In this document: one piece after another, positions 14,201-26,600 of the stretch
Position numbering within the stretch: position 1 is the first letter of the stretch
Layout of the letters: every line of letters begins with the position of its first letter
Source of the DNA: Osmia lignaria lignaria
Lineage: Eukaryota; Arthropoda; Insecta; Hymenoptera; Megachilidae
Assembly: GCF_051020975.1 (NCBI RefSeq)
Contig: NW_027478159.1
Location: 17,624,501 to 17,688,500 of the forward strand
Reading direction: 5' to 3'
DNA: 64,000 nt
Notes under the pieces: generated by a model
The model's database searches: none
Told to the model about the DNA's origin: nothing
What the model saw: only the letters and a program-made list of their open reading frames with translations
Translations under genes and position numbers: made by a program

Positions 14201-16404
14201 CGTAGTTCTCGAGATATATCAAGATATTTAAAAGTTCCGAAGCCGCACCAACATAATAGAGATACAGAAACACCGTGGCCCCTTTCTTTGAGATAACTCT
14301 GCACTACTGCGAGCTGCAAATGCCACTTCCAGCTTAGCTGTGCAGAAGAAGAACAACAAGAAGAAGAAATATCTCGAAATATGTCCGTCAGGCCCCTTCC
14401 CTTGAGATATATCTGCAAATATCTCGGAAACGAAGCGAGCTATGGCAAAATGTTAAGAGACCTTTTTTGTAGAGACTTAAGTTTCCTACTTTTTATGTTC
14501 TATGATATTTTTCGATCAGAGGCGTAGTTCTCGAGATATATCAAGATATTTAAAAGTTCCGAAGCCGCACCAACATAATAGAGATACAGAAACACCGTGG
14601 CCCCTTTCTTTGAGATAACTCTGCACGATTGCGAGCTGGAAATGCCACTTCCTGTTTAGCTTTGCAGAAGAAGAACAACAAGAAGAAGAAATATCTCGAA
14701 ATATGTCCATCAGGACCCTTCCCTTGAGATAAATCTGCAAATATCTCGGAAACGAAGCGAGCTATGGCAAAATGTTAGGAGACCTTTTTTGTAGAGAATT
14801 ATGTTTCCTACAATTTCTGTTCTATGACATTTTTTGATCAGAAGCGTAGTTTTCGAGATATATCGAGATATTTAAAAGTTCCGAAGCCGCACCAACATAA
14901 TAGAGATACGGAAACACCGTGGCCCCTTTCTTTGGGATAACTCTGCACTATTGCGAGCTGGAAATGCCACTTCCAGTTTAGCTGTGCAGAAGAAGAACAA
15001 CAAGAAGAAGAAATATCTCGAAATATGTCCGTCAGGACCCTTCCCTTGAGATAAATCTGCAAATATCTCGGAAACGAAGCGAGCTATTGCAAAACGTTGA
15101 GAGACCTTTTTTGTAGAGAATTAAGTTTCCTACTTTTTATGTTCTATGATATTTTTTGATCAGATGCGTAGTTCTCGAGATATATCAAGATATTTAAAAG
15201 CTCCGAAGCTGCACCAACATAATAGAGGTACAGAAACACCGTGGCCCCTTTCTTTGAGATAACTCTGCACTATTGCGAGCTGCAAATGCCACTTCCAGCT
15301 TAGCTGTGCAGAAGAAGAACAACAAGAATAAGAAATATTTCGAAATATTTCCGTCAGGCCCCTTCCCTTGAGATAAATCTGCAAATATCTCGGAAACGAA
15401 GCGAGCTACGGCAAAATGTTAAGCGACCTTTTTTGTAGGAAATTAGGTTTCCTGCTTTTTATGTTCTATGATATTTTTTGATCAGATGCGTAGTTCTCGA
15501 GATATAGCAAGATATTTAAAAGTTCCGAAGCCGCACCAACATAATAGAGATACAGAAACACCGTGGCCCCTTTCTTTGAGATAACTCTGCACTACTGCGA
15601 GCTGCAAATGCCACTTCCAGCTTAGCTGTGCAGAAGAAGAACAACAAGAAGAAGAAATATCTCGAAATATGTCCGTCAGGCCCCTTCCCTTGAGATAAAT
15701 CTGCAAATATCTCGGAAACGAAGCGAGCTATGGCAAAATGTTAAGAGACCTTTTTTGTAGAGAATTAAGTTTCCTACTTTTTATGTTCTATGACATTTTT
15801 TGATCAGATGCGTAGTTCTCGAGATATATCCAGATATTTAAAAGTTCCGAAGCGGCACCAACATATTAGAGATACAGAAACACCGTGGCCCCTTTCTTTG
15901 AGGTAACTCTGCACTATTGCGAGCTGCAAATGCCACTTCCAGCTTAGCTGTGCAGAAGAAGAACAACAAGAAGAAGAAATGTCTCGAAATATGTCCCTCA
16001 GGCCCCTTCCCTTGAGATAAATCTGCAAATATCTCGGAAACCAAGCGAGCTATGGCAAAATGTTGAGAGACCTTATTTGTAGAGAATTAAGTTTCCTACT
16101 TTTTAAGTTCTACGATATTTTTTGATCAGATGCGTAGTTCTCGAGATATATCAAGATATTTAAAAGTTCCGAAGCCGCACTAACATAATAGAGATACAGA
16201 AACCCCGTGGCCCCTTTCTTTGAGATAACTCTGCACTATTGCGCGCTGCAAATGCCACTTCCAGCTTAGCTATGCAGAAGAAGAACAACAAGAAGAAGAA
16301 ATATCTCGAAATATGTCCGTCAGGCCCCTTCCCTTGAGATAAATCTGCAAATATCTCGGAAACGAAGCGAGCTATGGCAAAATGTTAAGAGACCTTTTTT
16401 GTAT
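11255..16404. repeat. 16-monomer HOR block, copy 2 (5,150 bp)
   Basis: Tandem partner of 6,105-11,254, with a further 82 bp of the next copy (16,405-16,486) before divergence at 16,487 (A versus G at 11,337). Neighbouring monomers inside the block differ at many sites while the copies 5 kb apart are almost identical. The block therefore moved as a whole in one recent event. Confidence 0.95.
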
Positions 16405-16486
16405 AGAATTAAGTTTCCTACTTTTTATGTTCTATGATATTTTTTGATCAGATGCGTAGTTCTCGAGATATATCAAGATATTTAAA

Positions 16487-19400
16487 AGTTCCGAAGCCGC
16501 ACCAACATAATAGAGATACAGAAACACCGTGGCCCCTTTCTTTGAGATAACTCTGCACTACTGCGAGCTGCAAATGCCACTTCCAGCTTAGCTGTGCAGA
16601 AGAAGAACAACAAGAAGAAGAAATATCTCGAAATATGTCCGTCAGGCCCCTTCCCTTGAGATAAATCTGCAAATATCTCGGAAACGAAGCGAGCTATTGC
16701 AAAACGTTAAGAGACCTTTTTTGTAGCGAATTAAGTTTCCTACTTTTTATGTTCTATGATATTTTTTGATCAGATGCGTAGTTCTCGAGATATATCAAGA
16801 TATTTAAAAGCTCCGAAGCTGCACCAACATAATAGAGGTACAGAAACACCGTGGCCCCTTTCTTTGAGATTACTCTGCACGATTGCGAGCTGGAAATGCC
16901 ACTTCCAGTTTAGCTGTGCAGAAGAAGAACAACAAGAAGAAGAAATATCTCGAAATATGTCCGTCAGGACCCTTCCCTTGAGATAAATCTGCAAATACCT
17001 CGGAAACCAAGCGAGCTATGGCAAAATGTTAAGAGACCTTTTTTGTAGAGAATTAAGTTTCCTACCTTTTATGTTCTATGATATTTTTCGATCAGAGGCG
17101 TAGTTCTCGAGATATATCAAGATATTTAAAAGTTCCGAAGCCGCACCAATATAATAGAGATACAGAAACACCGTGGCCCCTTTCTTTGAGATAACTCTGC
17201 ACGATTGCGAGCTGGAAATGCCACTTCCAGTTTAGCTGTGCAGAAGAAGAACAAGAAGAAGAAGAAATATCTCGAAATATGTCCATCAGGACCCTTCCCT
17301 TGAGATAAATAAGCAAATATCTCGGAAACGAAGCGAGCTATGGCAAAATGTTAAGAGACCTTTTTTGTAGAGAATTATGTTTCCTACAATTTATGTTCTA
17401 TGATATTTTTTGATCAGAAGCGTAGTTTTCGAGATATATCGAGATATTTAAAAGTTCCGAAGCCGCACCAACATAATAGAGATACAGAAACACCGTGGCC
17501 CCTTTCTTTCAGATAACTATGCACTATTGCGAGCTGCAAATGCCACTTCCAGCTTAGCTGTGCAGAAGAAGAACAACAAGAAGAAGAAATATCTGGAAAT
17601 ATGTCCGTCAGGCCCCTTCCCTTGAGATAAATCTGCAAATATCTCGGAAACGAAGCGAGCTACGGCAAAATGTTAAGAGACCTTTTTTGTAGAAAATTAG
17701 GATTCCTACTTTTTATGTTCTATGATATTTTTTGAACAGATGCGTAGTTCTCGAGATATATCAAGATATTTAAAAGTTCCGAAGCCGCACTAACATAACA
17801 GAGATACAGAAACCCCGTGGCCCCTTTCTTTGAGATAACTCTGCACTATTGCGCGCTGCAAATGCCACTTCCAGCTTAGCTGTGCAGAAGAAGAACAACA
17901 AGAAGAAGAAATATCTCGAAATATGTCCGTCAGGCCCCTTCCCTTGAGATAAATCGGCAAGTATCTCGGAAAGAAGCGAGCTATGCCAAAATGTTAAGAG
18001 ACCTTATTTGTAGACAATTAAGTTTCCTACTTTTTATGTTCTATGATATTTTTTGATCAGATGCGTAGTTCTCGAGATATATCAAGATATTTAAAAGTTC
18101 CGAAGCTGCACCAACATAATAGAGGTGCAGAAACACCGTGGCCTCTTTCTTTGAGATAACTCTGCACTATTGCGAGCTGCAAATGCCACTTCCAGCTTAG
18201 CTGTGCAGAAGAAGAACAACAAGAAGAAGAAATATCTCGAAATATGTCCGTCAGGCCCCTTCCCTTGAGATAAATCTGCAAATATCTCGGAAACGAAGCG
18301 AGCTATGGCAAAATGTTAAGAGACCTTTTTTGTAGAGAATTAAGTTTCCTACTTTTTATGTTCTATGATATTTTTTGATCAGATGCGTAGTTCTCGAGAT
18401 ATATCCAGATATTTAAAAGTTCCGAAGCGGCACCAACATAATAGGGATACAGAAACACCGTGGCCCCTTTCTTTGAGGTAACTCTGCACTATTGCGAGCT
18501 GCAAATGCCACTTCCAGCTTAGCTGTGCAGAAGAAGAACAACAAGAAGAAGAAATATCTGGAAATATGTCCCTCAGGCCCCTTCCCTTGAGATAAATCAG
18601 CAAATATCTCGGAAACGAAGCGAGCTACGGCAAAATGTTAGGAGACCTTTTTTGTAGAAAATTAGGATTCCTACTTTTTATGTTCTATGATATTTTTTGA
18701 ACAGATGCGTAGTTCTCGAGATATATCAAGATATTTAAAAGTTCCGAAGCCGCACTAACATAATAGAGATACAGAAACACCGTGGCCCCTTTCTTTGAGA
18801 TAACTCTGCACTATTGCGCGCTGCAAATGCCACTTCCAGCTTAGCTGTGCAGAAGAAGAACAACAAGAAGAAGAAATATCTCGAAATATGTCCGTCAGGC
18901 CCCTTCCCTTGAGATAAATCTGCAAATATCTCGGAAACGAAGCGAGCTATGGCAAAATGTTAAGAGACCTTTTTTGTAGAGAATTAAGTTTCCTACTTTT
19001 TATGTTCTATGATATTTTTTGATCAGATGCGTAGTTCTCGAGATATATCAAGATATTTAAAAGCTCCGAAGCTGCACCAACATAATAGAGGTACAGAAAC
19101 ACCGTGGCCCCTTTCTTTGAGATAACTCTGCACCATTGCGAGCTGCAAATGCCACTTCCAGCTTAGCTGTGCAGAAGAAGAACAACAAGAAGAAGAAATA
19201 TCTCGAAATATGTCCGTCGGCCCCTTCCCTTGAGATAAATCTGCAAATATCTCGGAAACGAAGCGAGCTATGGCAAAATGTTAAGAGACCTTTTTTGTAG
19301 AGAATTAAGTTTTCTACTTTTTATGTTCTATGATATTTTTCGATCAGAGGCGTAGTTCTCGAGATATATCAAGATATTTATAAGTTCCGAAGCCGCACCA

Positions 19401-21159
19401 ACATAATAGAGATACAGAAACACCGTGGCCCCTCTCTTTGAGATAACTCTGCACTATTGCGAGCTGGAAATGCCACTTCCAGTTTAGCTGTGCAGAAGAA
19501 GAACAACAAGAAGAAGAAATATCTCGAAATATGTCCATCAGGACCCTTCCCTTGAGATAAATCTGCAAATATCTCGGAAACGAAGCGAGCTATGGCAAAA
19601 TGTTAAGAGACCTCTTTTGTAGAGAATTATGTTTCCTACAATTTATGTTGTATGATATTTTTTGATCAGAAGCGTAGTTTTCGAGATATATCGAGATATT
19701 TAAAAGTGCCGAAGCCGCACCAACATAATAGAGATACAGAAACACCGTGGCCCCTTTCTTTGGGATAACTCTGCACTATTGCGAGCTGGAAATGCCACTT
19801 CCAGTTTAGCTGTGCAGAAGAAGAACAACAAGAAGAAGAAATATCTCGAAATATGTCCGTCAGGACCCTTTCCTTGAGATAAATCTGCAAATATCTCGGA
19901 AACGAAGCGAGCTATTGCAAGACGTTAAGAGACCTTTTTTGTAGAGAATTAAGTTTCCTACTTTTTATGTTGTATGATATTTTTTGATCAGATGCGTAGT
20001 TCTCGAGATATATCAAGATATTTAAAAGCTCCGAAGCTGCACCAACATAATAGAGGTACAGAAACACCGTGGCCCCTTTCTTTGAGATAACTCTGCACTA
20101 TTGCGAGCTGCAAATGCCACTTCCAGCTTAGCTGTGCAGAAGAAGAACAACAAGAAGAAGAAATATCTCGAAATATGTCCGTCAGGCCCCTTCCCTTGAG
20201 ATAAATCTGCAAATACCTCGGAAACCAAGCGAGCTATGGCAAAATGTTAAGAGACCTTTTTTGTAGAGAATTAAGTTTCCTACCTTTTATGTTCTATGAT
20301 ATTTTTCGTTCAGAGGCGTAGTTCTCGAGATATATCAAGATATTTAAAAGTTCCGAAGCCGCACCAATATAATAGAGATACAGAAACACCGTGGCCCCTT
20401 TCTTTGAGATAACTCTGCACGATTGCGAGCTGGAAATGCCACTTCCAGTTTAGCTGTGCAGAAGAAGAACAACAAGAAGAAGAAATATCTCGAAATATGT
20501 CCGTCAGGCCCCTTCCCTTGAGATAAATCGGCAAGTATCTCGGAAACGAAGCGAGCTATGGCAATATGTTAAGAGACCTTTTTTGTAGAGAATTATGTTT
20601 CCTACAATTTATGTTCTATGATATTTTTTGATCAGATGCGTAGTTCTCGAGATATATCAAGATATTTAAAAGTTCCGAAGCCGCACCAACATAATAGAGA
20701 TACAGAAACACCGTGGCCCCTCTCTTTGAGATAACTCTGCACTATTGCGAGCTGGAAATGCCACTTCCAGTTTAGCTGTGCAGAAGAAGAACAACAAGAA
20801 GAAGAAATATCTCGAAATATGTCCATCAGGAACCTTCCCTTGAGATAAATCTGCAAATATCTCGGAAACGAAGCGAGCTATGGCAAAATGTTAAGAGACC
20901 TCTTTTGTAGAGAATTATGTTTCCTACAATTTATGTTGTATGATATTTTTTGATCAGAAGCGTAGTTTTCGAGATATATCGAGATATTTAAAAGTTCCGA
21001 AGCCGCATCAACATAATAGAGATACAGAAACACCGTGGCCCCTTTCTTTCAGATAACTATGCACTATTGCGAGCTGTAAATGCCACTTCCAGCTTAGCTG
21101 TGCAGAAGAAGAACAACAAGAAGAAGAAATATCTCGAAATATGTCCGTCAGGCCCCTTC
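16487..21159. repeat. Mixed satellite region with older relationships
   Basis: About 14.5 units with no dominant HOR. Units at 19,342-20,307 resemble 14,514-15,479 in order and subtype (offset 4,828 bp) but with several changes. AATACCTCGGAAACCAAGC and CTACCTTTTATG link about 16,990-17,160 to 20,210-20,380 (offset 3,218 bp). TTTGAACAG and TTAGGATTCC link about 17,695-17,740 to 18,660-18,705. A one-base deletion lies near 19,218 (CCGTCGGCCCC). The ACTAGT subtype is absent. Confidence 0.75.
17955..18020. repeat. Marker haplotype with 1-bp deletion, copy 1
   Basis: A linked set of rare variants: TCGGCAAGTATCTCGG, a missing C giving GGAAAGAAGCG, CTATGCCAAAATG, CCTTATTTG and TAGACAATTAAG. The same set with the same deletion recurs at 22,139-22,204 and 24,070-24,135. 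It recurs without the deletion at 28,571-28,637. Confidence 0.85.
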
Positions 21160-21780
21160 CCTTGAGATATATCTGCAAATATCTCGGAAACGAAGCGAGC
21201 TATGGCAAACTGTTAAGAGACCTTTTTTGTAGAGAATTATGTTTCCTACAATTTATGTTCTATGATATTTTTTGATCAGAAGCGTAGTTTTCGAGATATA
21301 TCGAGATATTTAGAAGTTCCGAAGCCGCACCAACATAATAGAGATACAGAAACACCGTGGCCCCTTTCTTTGGGATAACTCTGCACTATTGCGAGCTGGA
21401 AATGCCACTTCCAGTTTAGCTGTGCAGAAGAAGAACAACAAGAAGAAGAAATATCTCGAAATATGTCCGTCAGGACCCTTCCCTTGAGATAAATCTGCAA
21501 ATATCTCGGAAACAAAGCGAGCTATTGCAAAACGTTAAGAGACCTTTTTTGTAGAGAATTAAGTTTCCTACTTTTTATGTTCTATGATATTTTTTGATCA
21601 GATGCGTAGTTCTCGAGATATATCAAGATATTTAAAAGTTCCGAAGCTGCACCAACATAATAGAGGTGCAGAAACACCGTGGCCTCTTTCTTTGAGATAA
21701 CTCTGCACTATTGCGAGCTGCAAATGCCACTTCCAGCTTAGCTGTGCAGAAGAGGAACAACAAGAAGAAGAAATATCTCG
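21160..21780. repeat. 11-monomer-offset duplication, copy 1
   Basis: This matches about 24,700-25,320 at 3,540 bp (11 units minus two single-base deletions lying between the copies). Shared rare variants are GGCAAACTGTTAAG, ATTTAGAAGTTCC and AAACAAAGCGAGCTATTGC. One mismatch lies near 21,564/25,104 (AAGTTT versus AAGGTT). Confidence 0.85.
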
Positions 21781-21875
21781 AAATATGTCCGTCAGGCCCC
21801 TTACCTTGAGATAAATCTGCAAATATCTCGGAAACGAAGCGAGCTATGGCAAAATGTTAAGAGACCTTTTTTGTG

Positions 21876-22778
21876 GAGAATTAAGTTTCCTACTTTTTAT
21901 CTTCTATGATATTTTCTGACCAGATTCGTAGTTCTCGAGATATATCAAGATATTTAAAAGTTCCGAAGCCGCACCAACATAATAGAGATACAGAAACACC
22001 GTGGCCCCTCTCTTTGAGATAACTCTGCACTATTGCGAGCTGCAAATGCCACTTCCAGCTTAGCTGTGCAGAACAAGAACAACAAGAAGAAGAAATATCT
22101 CGAAATATGTCCGTCAGGCCCCTTCCCTTGAGATAAATCGGCAAGTATCTCGGAAAGAAGCGAGCTATGCCAAAATGTTAAGAGACCTTATTTGTAGACA
22201 ATTAAGTTTCCTACTTTTTATGTTCTATGATATTTTTTGATCAGAAGCGTAGTTTTCGAGATATATCGAGATATTTAAAAGTTCCGAAGCCGCACCAACA
22301 TAATAGAGATACAGAAACACCGTGGCCCCTTTCTTTCAGATAACTATGCACTATTGCGAGCTGCAAATGCCACTTCCAGCTTAGCTGTGCAGAAGAAGAA
22401 CAACAAGAAGAAGAAATATCTCGAAATATGTCCGTCAGGCCCCTTACCTTGAGATAAATCTGCAAATATCTCGGAAACGAAGCGAGCTATGGCAAAATGT
22501 TAAGAGACCTTTTTTGTAGAGAATTAAGTTTCCTACTTTTTATCTTCTATGATATTTTCTGACCAGATTCGTAGTTCTCGAGATATATCAAGATATTTAA
22601 AAGTTCCGAAGCCGCACCAACATAATAGAGATACAGAAACACCGTGGCCCCTCTCTTTGAGATAACTCTGCACTATTGCGAGCTGGAAATGCCACTTCCA
22701 GTTTAGCTGTGCAGAAGAAGAACAACAAGAAGAAGAAATATCTCGAAATATGTCCATCAGGACCCTTCCCTTGAGATA
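21876..22778. repeat. Six-monomer-offset duplication, copy 1
   Basis: This matches 23,807-24,709 at 1,931 bp (6 units minus one base) and includes the deletion haplotype. A few mismatches are seen, such as GAACAAGAAC near 22,073 versus GAAGAAGAAC, and GAAGGAGAAA near 24,342. Confidence 0.83.
22139..22204. repeat. Marker haplotype with 1-bp deletion, copy 2
   Basis: Same linked variants and same missing base as 17,955-18,020. Here the haplotype sits next to a type-B unit, whereas copy 1 precedes a type-A-like unit. The segment therefore changed neighbours. Confidence 0.85.
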
Positions 22779-22863
22779 AATCTGCAAATATCTCGGAAAC
22801 GAAGCGAGCTATGGCAAAATGTTGAGAGACCTTTTTTGTAGAGAATTATGTTTCCTACAATTT

Positions 22864-23421
22864 ATGTTCTATGATATTTTTTGATCAGATGCGTAGTTCT
22901 CGAGATATATCAAGATATTTAAAAGTTCCGAAGCTGCACCAACATAATAGAGGTGCAGAAACACCGTGGCCTCTTTCTTTGAGATAACTCTGCACTATTG
23001 CGAGCTGCAAATGCCACTTCCAGCTTAGCTGTGCAGAAGAGGAACAACAAGAAGAAGAAATATCTCGGAATATGTCCGTCAGGCCCCTTCCCTTGAGATA
23101 TATCTGCAAATATCTCGGAAACGATGCCAGCTATGGGAAAATGTTAAGAGACCTTTTTTGTAGAGAATTAAGTTTCCTACTTTTTATCTTCTATGCTATT
23201 TTTTGATCAGATGCGTAGTTCTCGAGATATATCAAGATATTTAAAAGTTCCGAAGCCGCACCAACATAATAGAGATACAGAAACACCGTGGCCCCTTTCT
23301 TTGAGATAACTCTGCACTATTGCGAGCTGTAAATGCCACTTCCAGCTTAGCTGTGCAGAAGAAGAACAACAAGAAGAAGAAATATCTCGAAATATGTCCG
23401 TCAGGCCCCTTCCCTTGAGAT
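22864..23421. repeat. Seven-monomer-offset duplication, copy 1
   Basis: This matches 25,117-25,674 at 2,253 bp. Shared markers are AGGTGCAG, TCTCGGAATATG, GATGCCAGCTATGGG and CTTCTATGCTATT. Confidence 0.82.
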
Positions 23422-23806
23422 ATATCTGCAAATATCTCGGAAACAAAGCGAGGTATGGCAAAATGTTAAGAGACCTTTTTTGTAGAGAATTATGTTTCCT
23501 ACAATTTATGTTCTATGATATTTTTCGATCAGAAGCGTAGTTTTCGAGATATATCGAGATATTTAAAAGTTCCGAAGCCGCACCAACATAATAGAGATAC
23601 AGAAACACCGTGGCCCCTTTCTTTCAGATAACTATGCACTATTGCGAGCTGCAAATGCCACTTCCAGCTTAGCTGTGCAGAAGAAGAACAACAAGAAGAA
23701 GAAATATCACGAAATATGTCCGTCAGGCCCCTTACCTTGAGATAAATCTGCAAATATCTCGGAAACGAAGCGAGCTATGGCAAAATGTTAAGAGACCTTT
23801 TTTGTA

Positions 23807-24709
23807 GAGAATTAAGTTTCCTACTTTTTATCTTCTATGATATTTTCTGACCAGATTCGTAGTTCTCGAGATATATCAAGATATTTAAAAGTTCCGAAGC
23901 CGCACCAACATAATAGAGATACAGAAACACCGTGGCCCCTCTCTTTGAGATAACTCTGCACTATTGCGAGCTGCAAATGCCACTTCCAGCTTAGCTGTGC
24001 AGAAGAAGAACAACAAGAAGAAGAAATATCTCGAAATATGTCCGTCAGGCCCCTTCCCTTGAGATAAATCGGCAAGTATCTCGGAAAGAAGCGAGCTATG
24101 CCAAAATGTTAAGAGACCTTATTTGTAGACAATTAAGTTTCCTACTTTTTATGTTCTATGATATTTTTTGATCAGAAGCGTAGTTTTCGAGATATATCGA
24201 GATATTTAAAAGTTCCGAAGCCGCACCAACATAATAGAGATACAGAAACACCGTGGCCCCTTTCTTTCAGATAACTATGCACTATTGCGAGCTGCAAATG
24301 CCACTTCCAGCTTAGCTGTGCAGAAGAAGAACAACAAGAAGGAGAAATATCTCGAAATATGTCCGTCAGGCCCCTTACCTTGAGATAAATCTGCAAATAT
24401 CTCGGAAACGAAGCGAGCTATGGCAAAATGTTAAGAGACCTTTTTTGTAGAGAATTAAGTTTCCTACTTTTTATCTTCTATGATATTTTCTGACCAGATT
24501 CGTAGTTCTCGAGATATATCAAGATATTTAAAAGTTCCGAAGCCGCACCAACATAATAGAGATACAGAAACACCGTGGCCCCTCTCTTTGAGATAACTCT
24601 GCACTATTGCGAGCTGGAAATGCCACTTCCAGTTTAGCTGTGCAGAAGAAGAACAACAAGAAGAAGAAATATCTCGAAATATGTCCATCAGGACCCTTCC
24701 CTTGAGATA
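23807..24709. repeat. Six-monomer-offset duplication, copy 2
   Basis: Partner of 21,876-22,778. The match ends at 24,710, where GAGATATATC replaces GAGATAAATC, and the 11-monomer-offset match to about 21,160 takes over. Confidence 0.83.
24070..24135. repeat. Marker haplotype with 1-bp deletion, copy 3
   Basis: Same haplotype and deletion, carried within the 1,931-bp-offset duplication of 21,876-22,778. Confidence 0.85.
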
Positions 24710-25320
24710 TATCTGCAAATATCTCGGAAACGAAGCGAGCTATGGCAAACTGTTAAGAGACCTTTTTTGTAGAGAATTATGTTTCCTACAATTTATGTTC
24801 TATGATATTTTTTGATCAGAAGCGTAGTTTTCGAGATATATCGAGATATTTAGAAGTTCCGAAGCCGCACCAACATAATAGAGATACAGAAACACCGTGG
24901 CCCCTTTCTTTGGGATAACTCTGCACTATTGCGAGCTGGAAATGCCACTTCCAGTTTAGCTGTGCAGAAGAAGAACAACAAGAAGAAGAAATATCTCGAA
25001 ATATGTCCGTCAGGACCCTTCCCTTGAGATAAATCTGCAAATATCTCGGAAACAAAGCGAGCTATTGCAAAACGTTAAGAGACCTTTTTTGTAGAGAATT
25101 AAGGTTCCTACTTTTTATGTTCTATGATATTTTTTGATCAGATGCGTAGTTCTCGAGATATATCAAGATATTTAAAAGTTCCGAAGCTGCACCAACATAA
25201 TAGAGGTGCAGAAACACCGTGGCCTCTTTCTTTGAGATAACTCTGCACTATTGCGAGCTGCAAATGCCACTTCCAGCTTAGCTGTGCAGAAGAGGAACAA
25301 CAAGAAGAAGAAATATCTCG
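24700..25320. repeat. 11-monomer-offset duplication, copy 2
   Basis: Partner of 21,160-21,780. Its right side passes at once into a segment that instead matches 22,864-23,421. It is therefore a mosaic of two donors. Confidence 0.82.
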
Positions 25321-25674
25321 GAATATGTCCGTCAGGCCCCTTCCCTTGAGATATATCTGCAAATATCTCGGAAACGATGCCAGCTATGGGAAAATGTTAA
25401 GAGACCTTTTTTGTAGAGAATTAAGTTTCCTACTTTTTATCTTCTATGCTATTTTTTGATCAGATGCGTAGTTCTCGAGATATATCAAGATATTTAAAAG
25501 TTCCGAAGCCGCACCAACATAATAGAGATACAGAAACACCGTGGCCCCTTTCTTTGAGATAACTCTGCACTATTGCGAGCTGTAAATGCCACTTCCAGCT
25601 TAGCTGTGCAGAAGAAGAACAACAAGAAGAAGAAATATCTCGAAATATGTCCGTCAGGCCCCTTCCCTTGAGAT
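25117..25674. repeat. Seven-monomer-offset duplication, copy 2
   Basis: Partner of 22,864-23,421. It diverges at 25,675, where GATAAATCGGC replaces GATATATCTGC. Confidence 0.82.
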
Positions 25675-25779
25675 AAATCGGCAAGTATCTCGGAAACGAA
25701 GCGAGCTATGGCAAAATGTTAAGAGACCTTTTTTATAGACAATTATGTTTCCTACAATTTATGTTCTATGATATTTTTT

Positions 25780-26101
25780 GATCAGATGCGTAGTTCTCGA
25801 GATATATCAAGATATTTAAAAGTTCCGAAGCTGCACCAACATAATAGAGGTGCAGAAACACCGTGGCCTCTTTCTTTGAGATAACTCTGCACTATTGCGA
25901 GCTGCAAATGCCACTTCCAGCTTAGCTGTGCAGAAGAAGAACAACAAGAAGAAGAAATATCTCGAAATATGTCCGTCAGGCCCCTTCCCTTGAGATAAAT
26001 CTGCAAATATCTCGGAAACGAAGAGAGCTATGGCAAAATGATAAGAGACCTTTTTTGTAGAGAAATAAGTTGCCTACTTTTTATGTTCTATGATATTTTT
26101 T
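25780..26101. repeat. GCTGCACC/GGCCTC subtype monomer (representative)
   Basis: The subtype shows GAAGCTGCACC, AATAGAGGTGCAG (or GGTACAG) and usually GGCCTCTTTC. It is absent from the first 10 kb, appears about 12 times between 10.0 and 29 kb, is missing at 29-43.8 kb, and returns from 43,803 to 61,191 in a GGTACAG form usually linked to CTTCGAGC. It is a good marker for tracking HOR history. Confidence 0.83.
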
Positions 26102-26530
26102 GATCAGATGCGTAGTTCTCGAGATATATCAAGATATTTAAAAGTTCCGAAGCCGCACCAACATAATAGAGATACAGAAACACCGTGGCCCCTTTCTTTG
26201 AGATAACTCTGCACTATTGCGAGCTGCAAATGCCACTTCCAGCTTAGCTGTGCAAAGGAAGAACAACAAGAAGAAGAAATATCTCGAAATATGTCCGTCA
26301 GGCCCCTTCCCTTGAGATAAATCTGCAAATATCTCGGAAACGAAGCGAGCTATTGCAAAATGTTAAGAGACCTTTTTTGTACAGAATTGAGTTTCCTACT
26401 TTTTATGTTCTATGATATTTTTTGATCAGACGCGTAGTTCTCGAGATATATCAAGATATTTAAAAGTTCCGAAGCCGCACCAACATAATAGAGATACAGA
26501 AACACCGTGGCCCCTTTCTTTGAGATAACT

Positions 26531-26577
26531 CTGCACTATTGCGAGCTGCAAATGCCACTTCCAGCTTAGCTGTGCAG
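26531..26577. other. Nested dyad symmetry (potential stem or cruciform)
   Basis: CTGCAC (26,531-26,536) is the exact reverse complement of GTGCAG (26,572-26,577). Between them AGCTG (26,544-26,548) pairs with CAGCT (26,562-26,566). The nested arms surround a centre near AAATGCCAC. The arrangement recurs in most units, and it overlaps the most variable part of the monomer. A structural role is inference. Confidence 0.65.
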
Positions 26578-26600
26578 AAGAAGAACAACAAGAAGAAGAA
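26575..26600. repeat. GAA/CAA triplet tract of the monomer
   Basis: A 26 bp purine-rich run of GAA, CAA and AAG triplets is present in every complete unit. All length changes in the window map elsewhere, so the tract has neither expanded nor contracted in about 198 copies. Point variants include GAAGAGG, GAGGAAG, AAGAGC, and a CAACAAG to CAAGAAG change at about 17,251 and 45,255. Confidence 0.9.

Noticed and set aside
6105..16404. Assembly artefact as the main explanation of the 5,150-bp duplication
   Set aside because: It cannot be excluded from sequence alone. However, a real base difference (10,295/15,445) and similar duplications of other sizes elsewhere in the array make a genuine duplication more likely.
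26465..26475. Possible RNA polymerase III B box at AGTTCCGAAGCC
   Set aside because: It matches the consensus only with an inserted base, and no A box lies at a suitable distance. T6 tracts alone are not evidence of Pol III genes.
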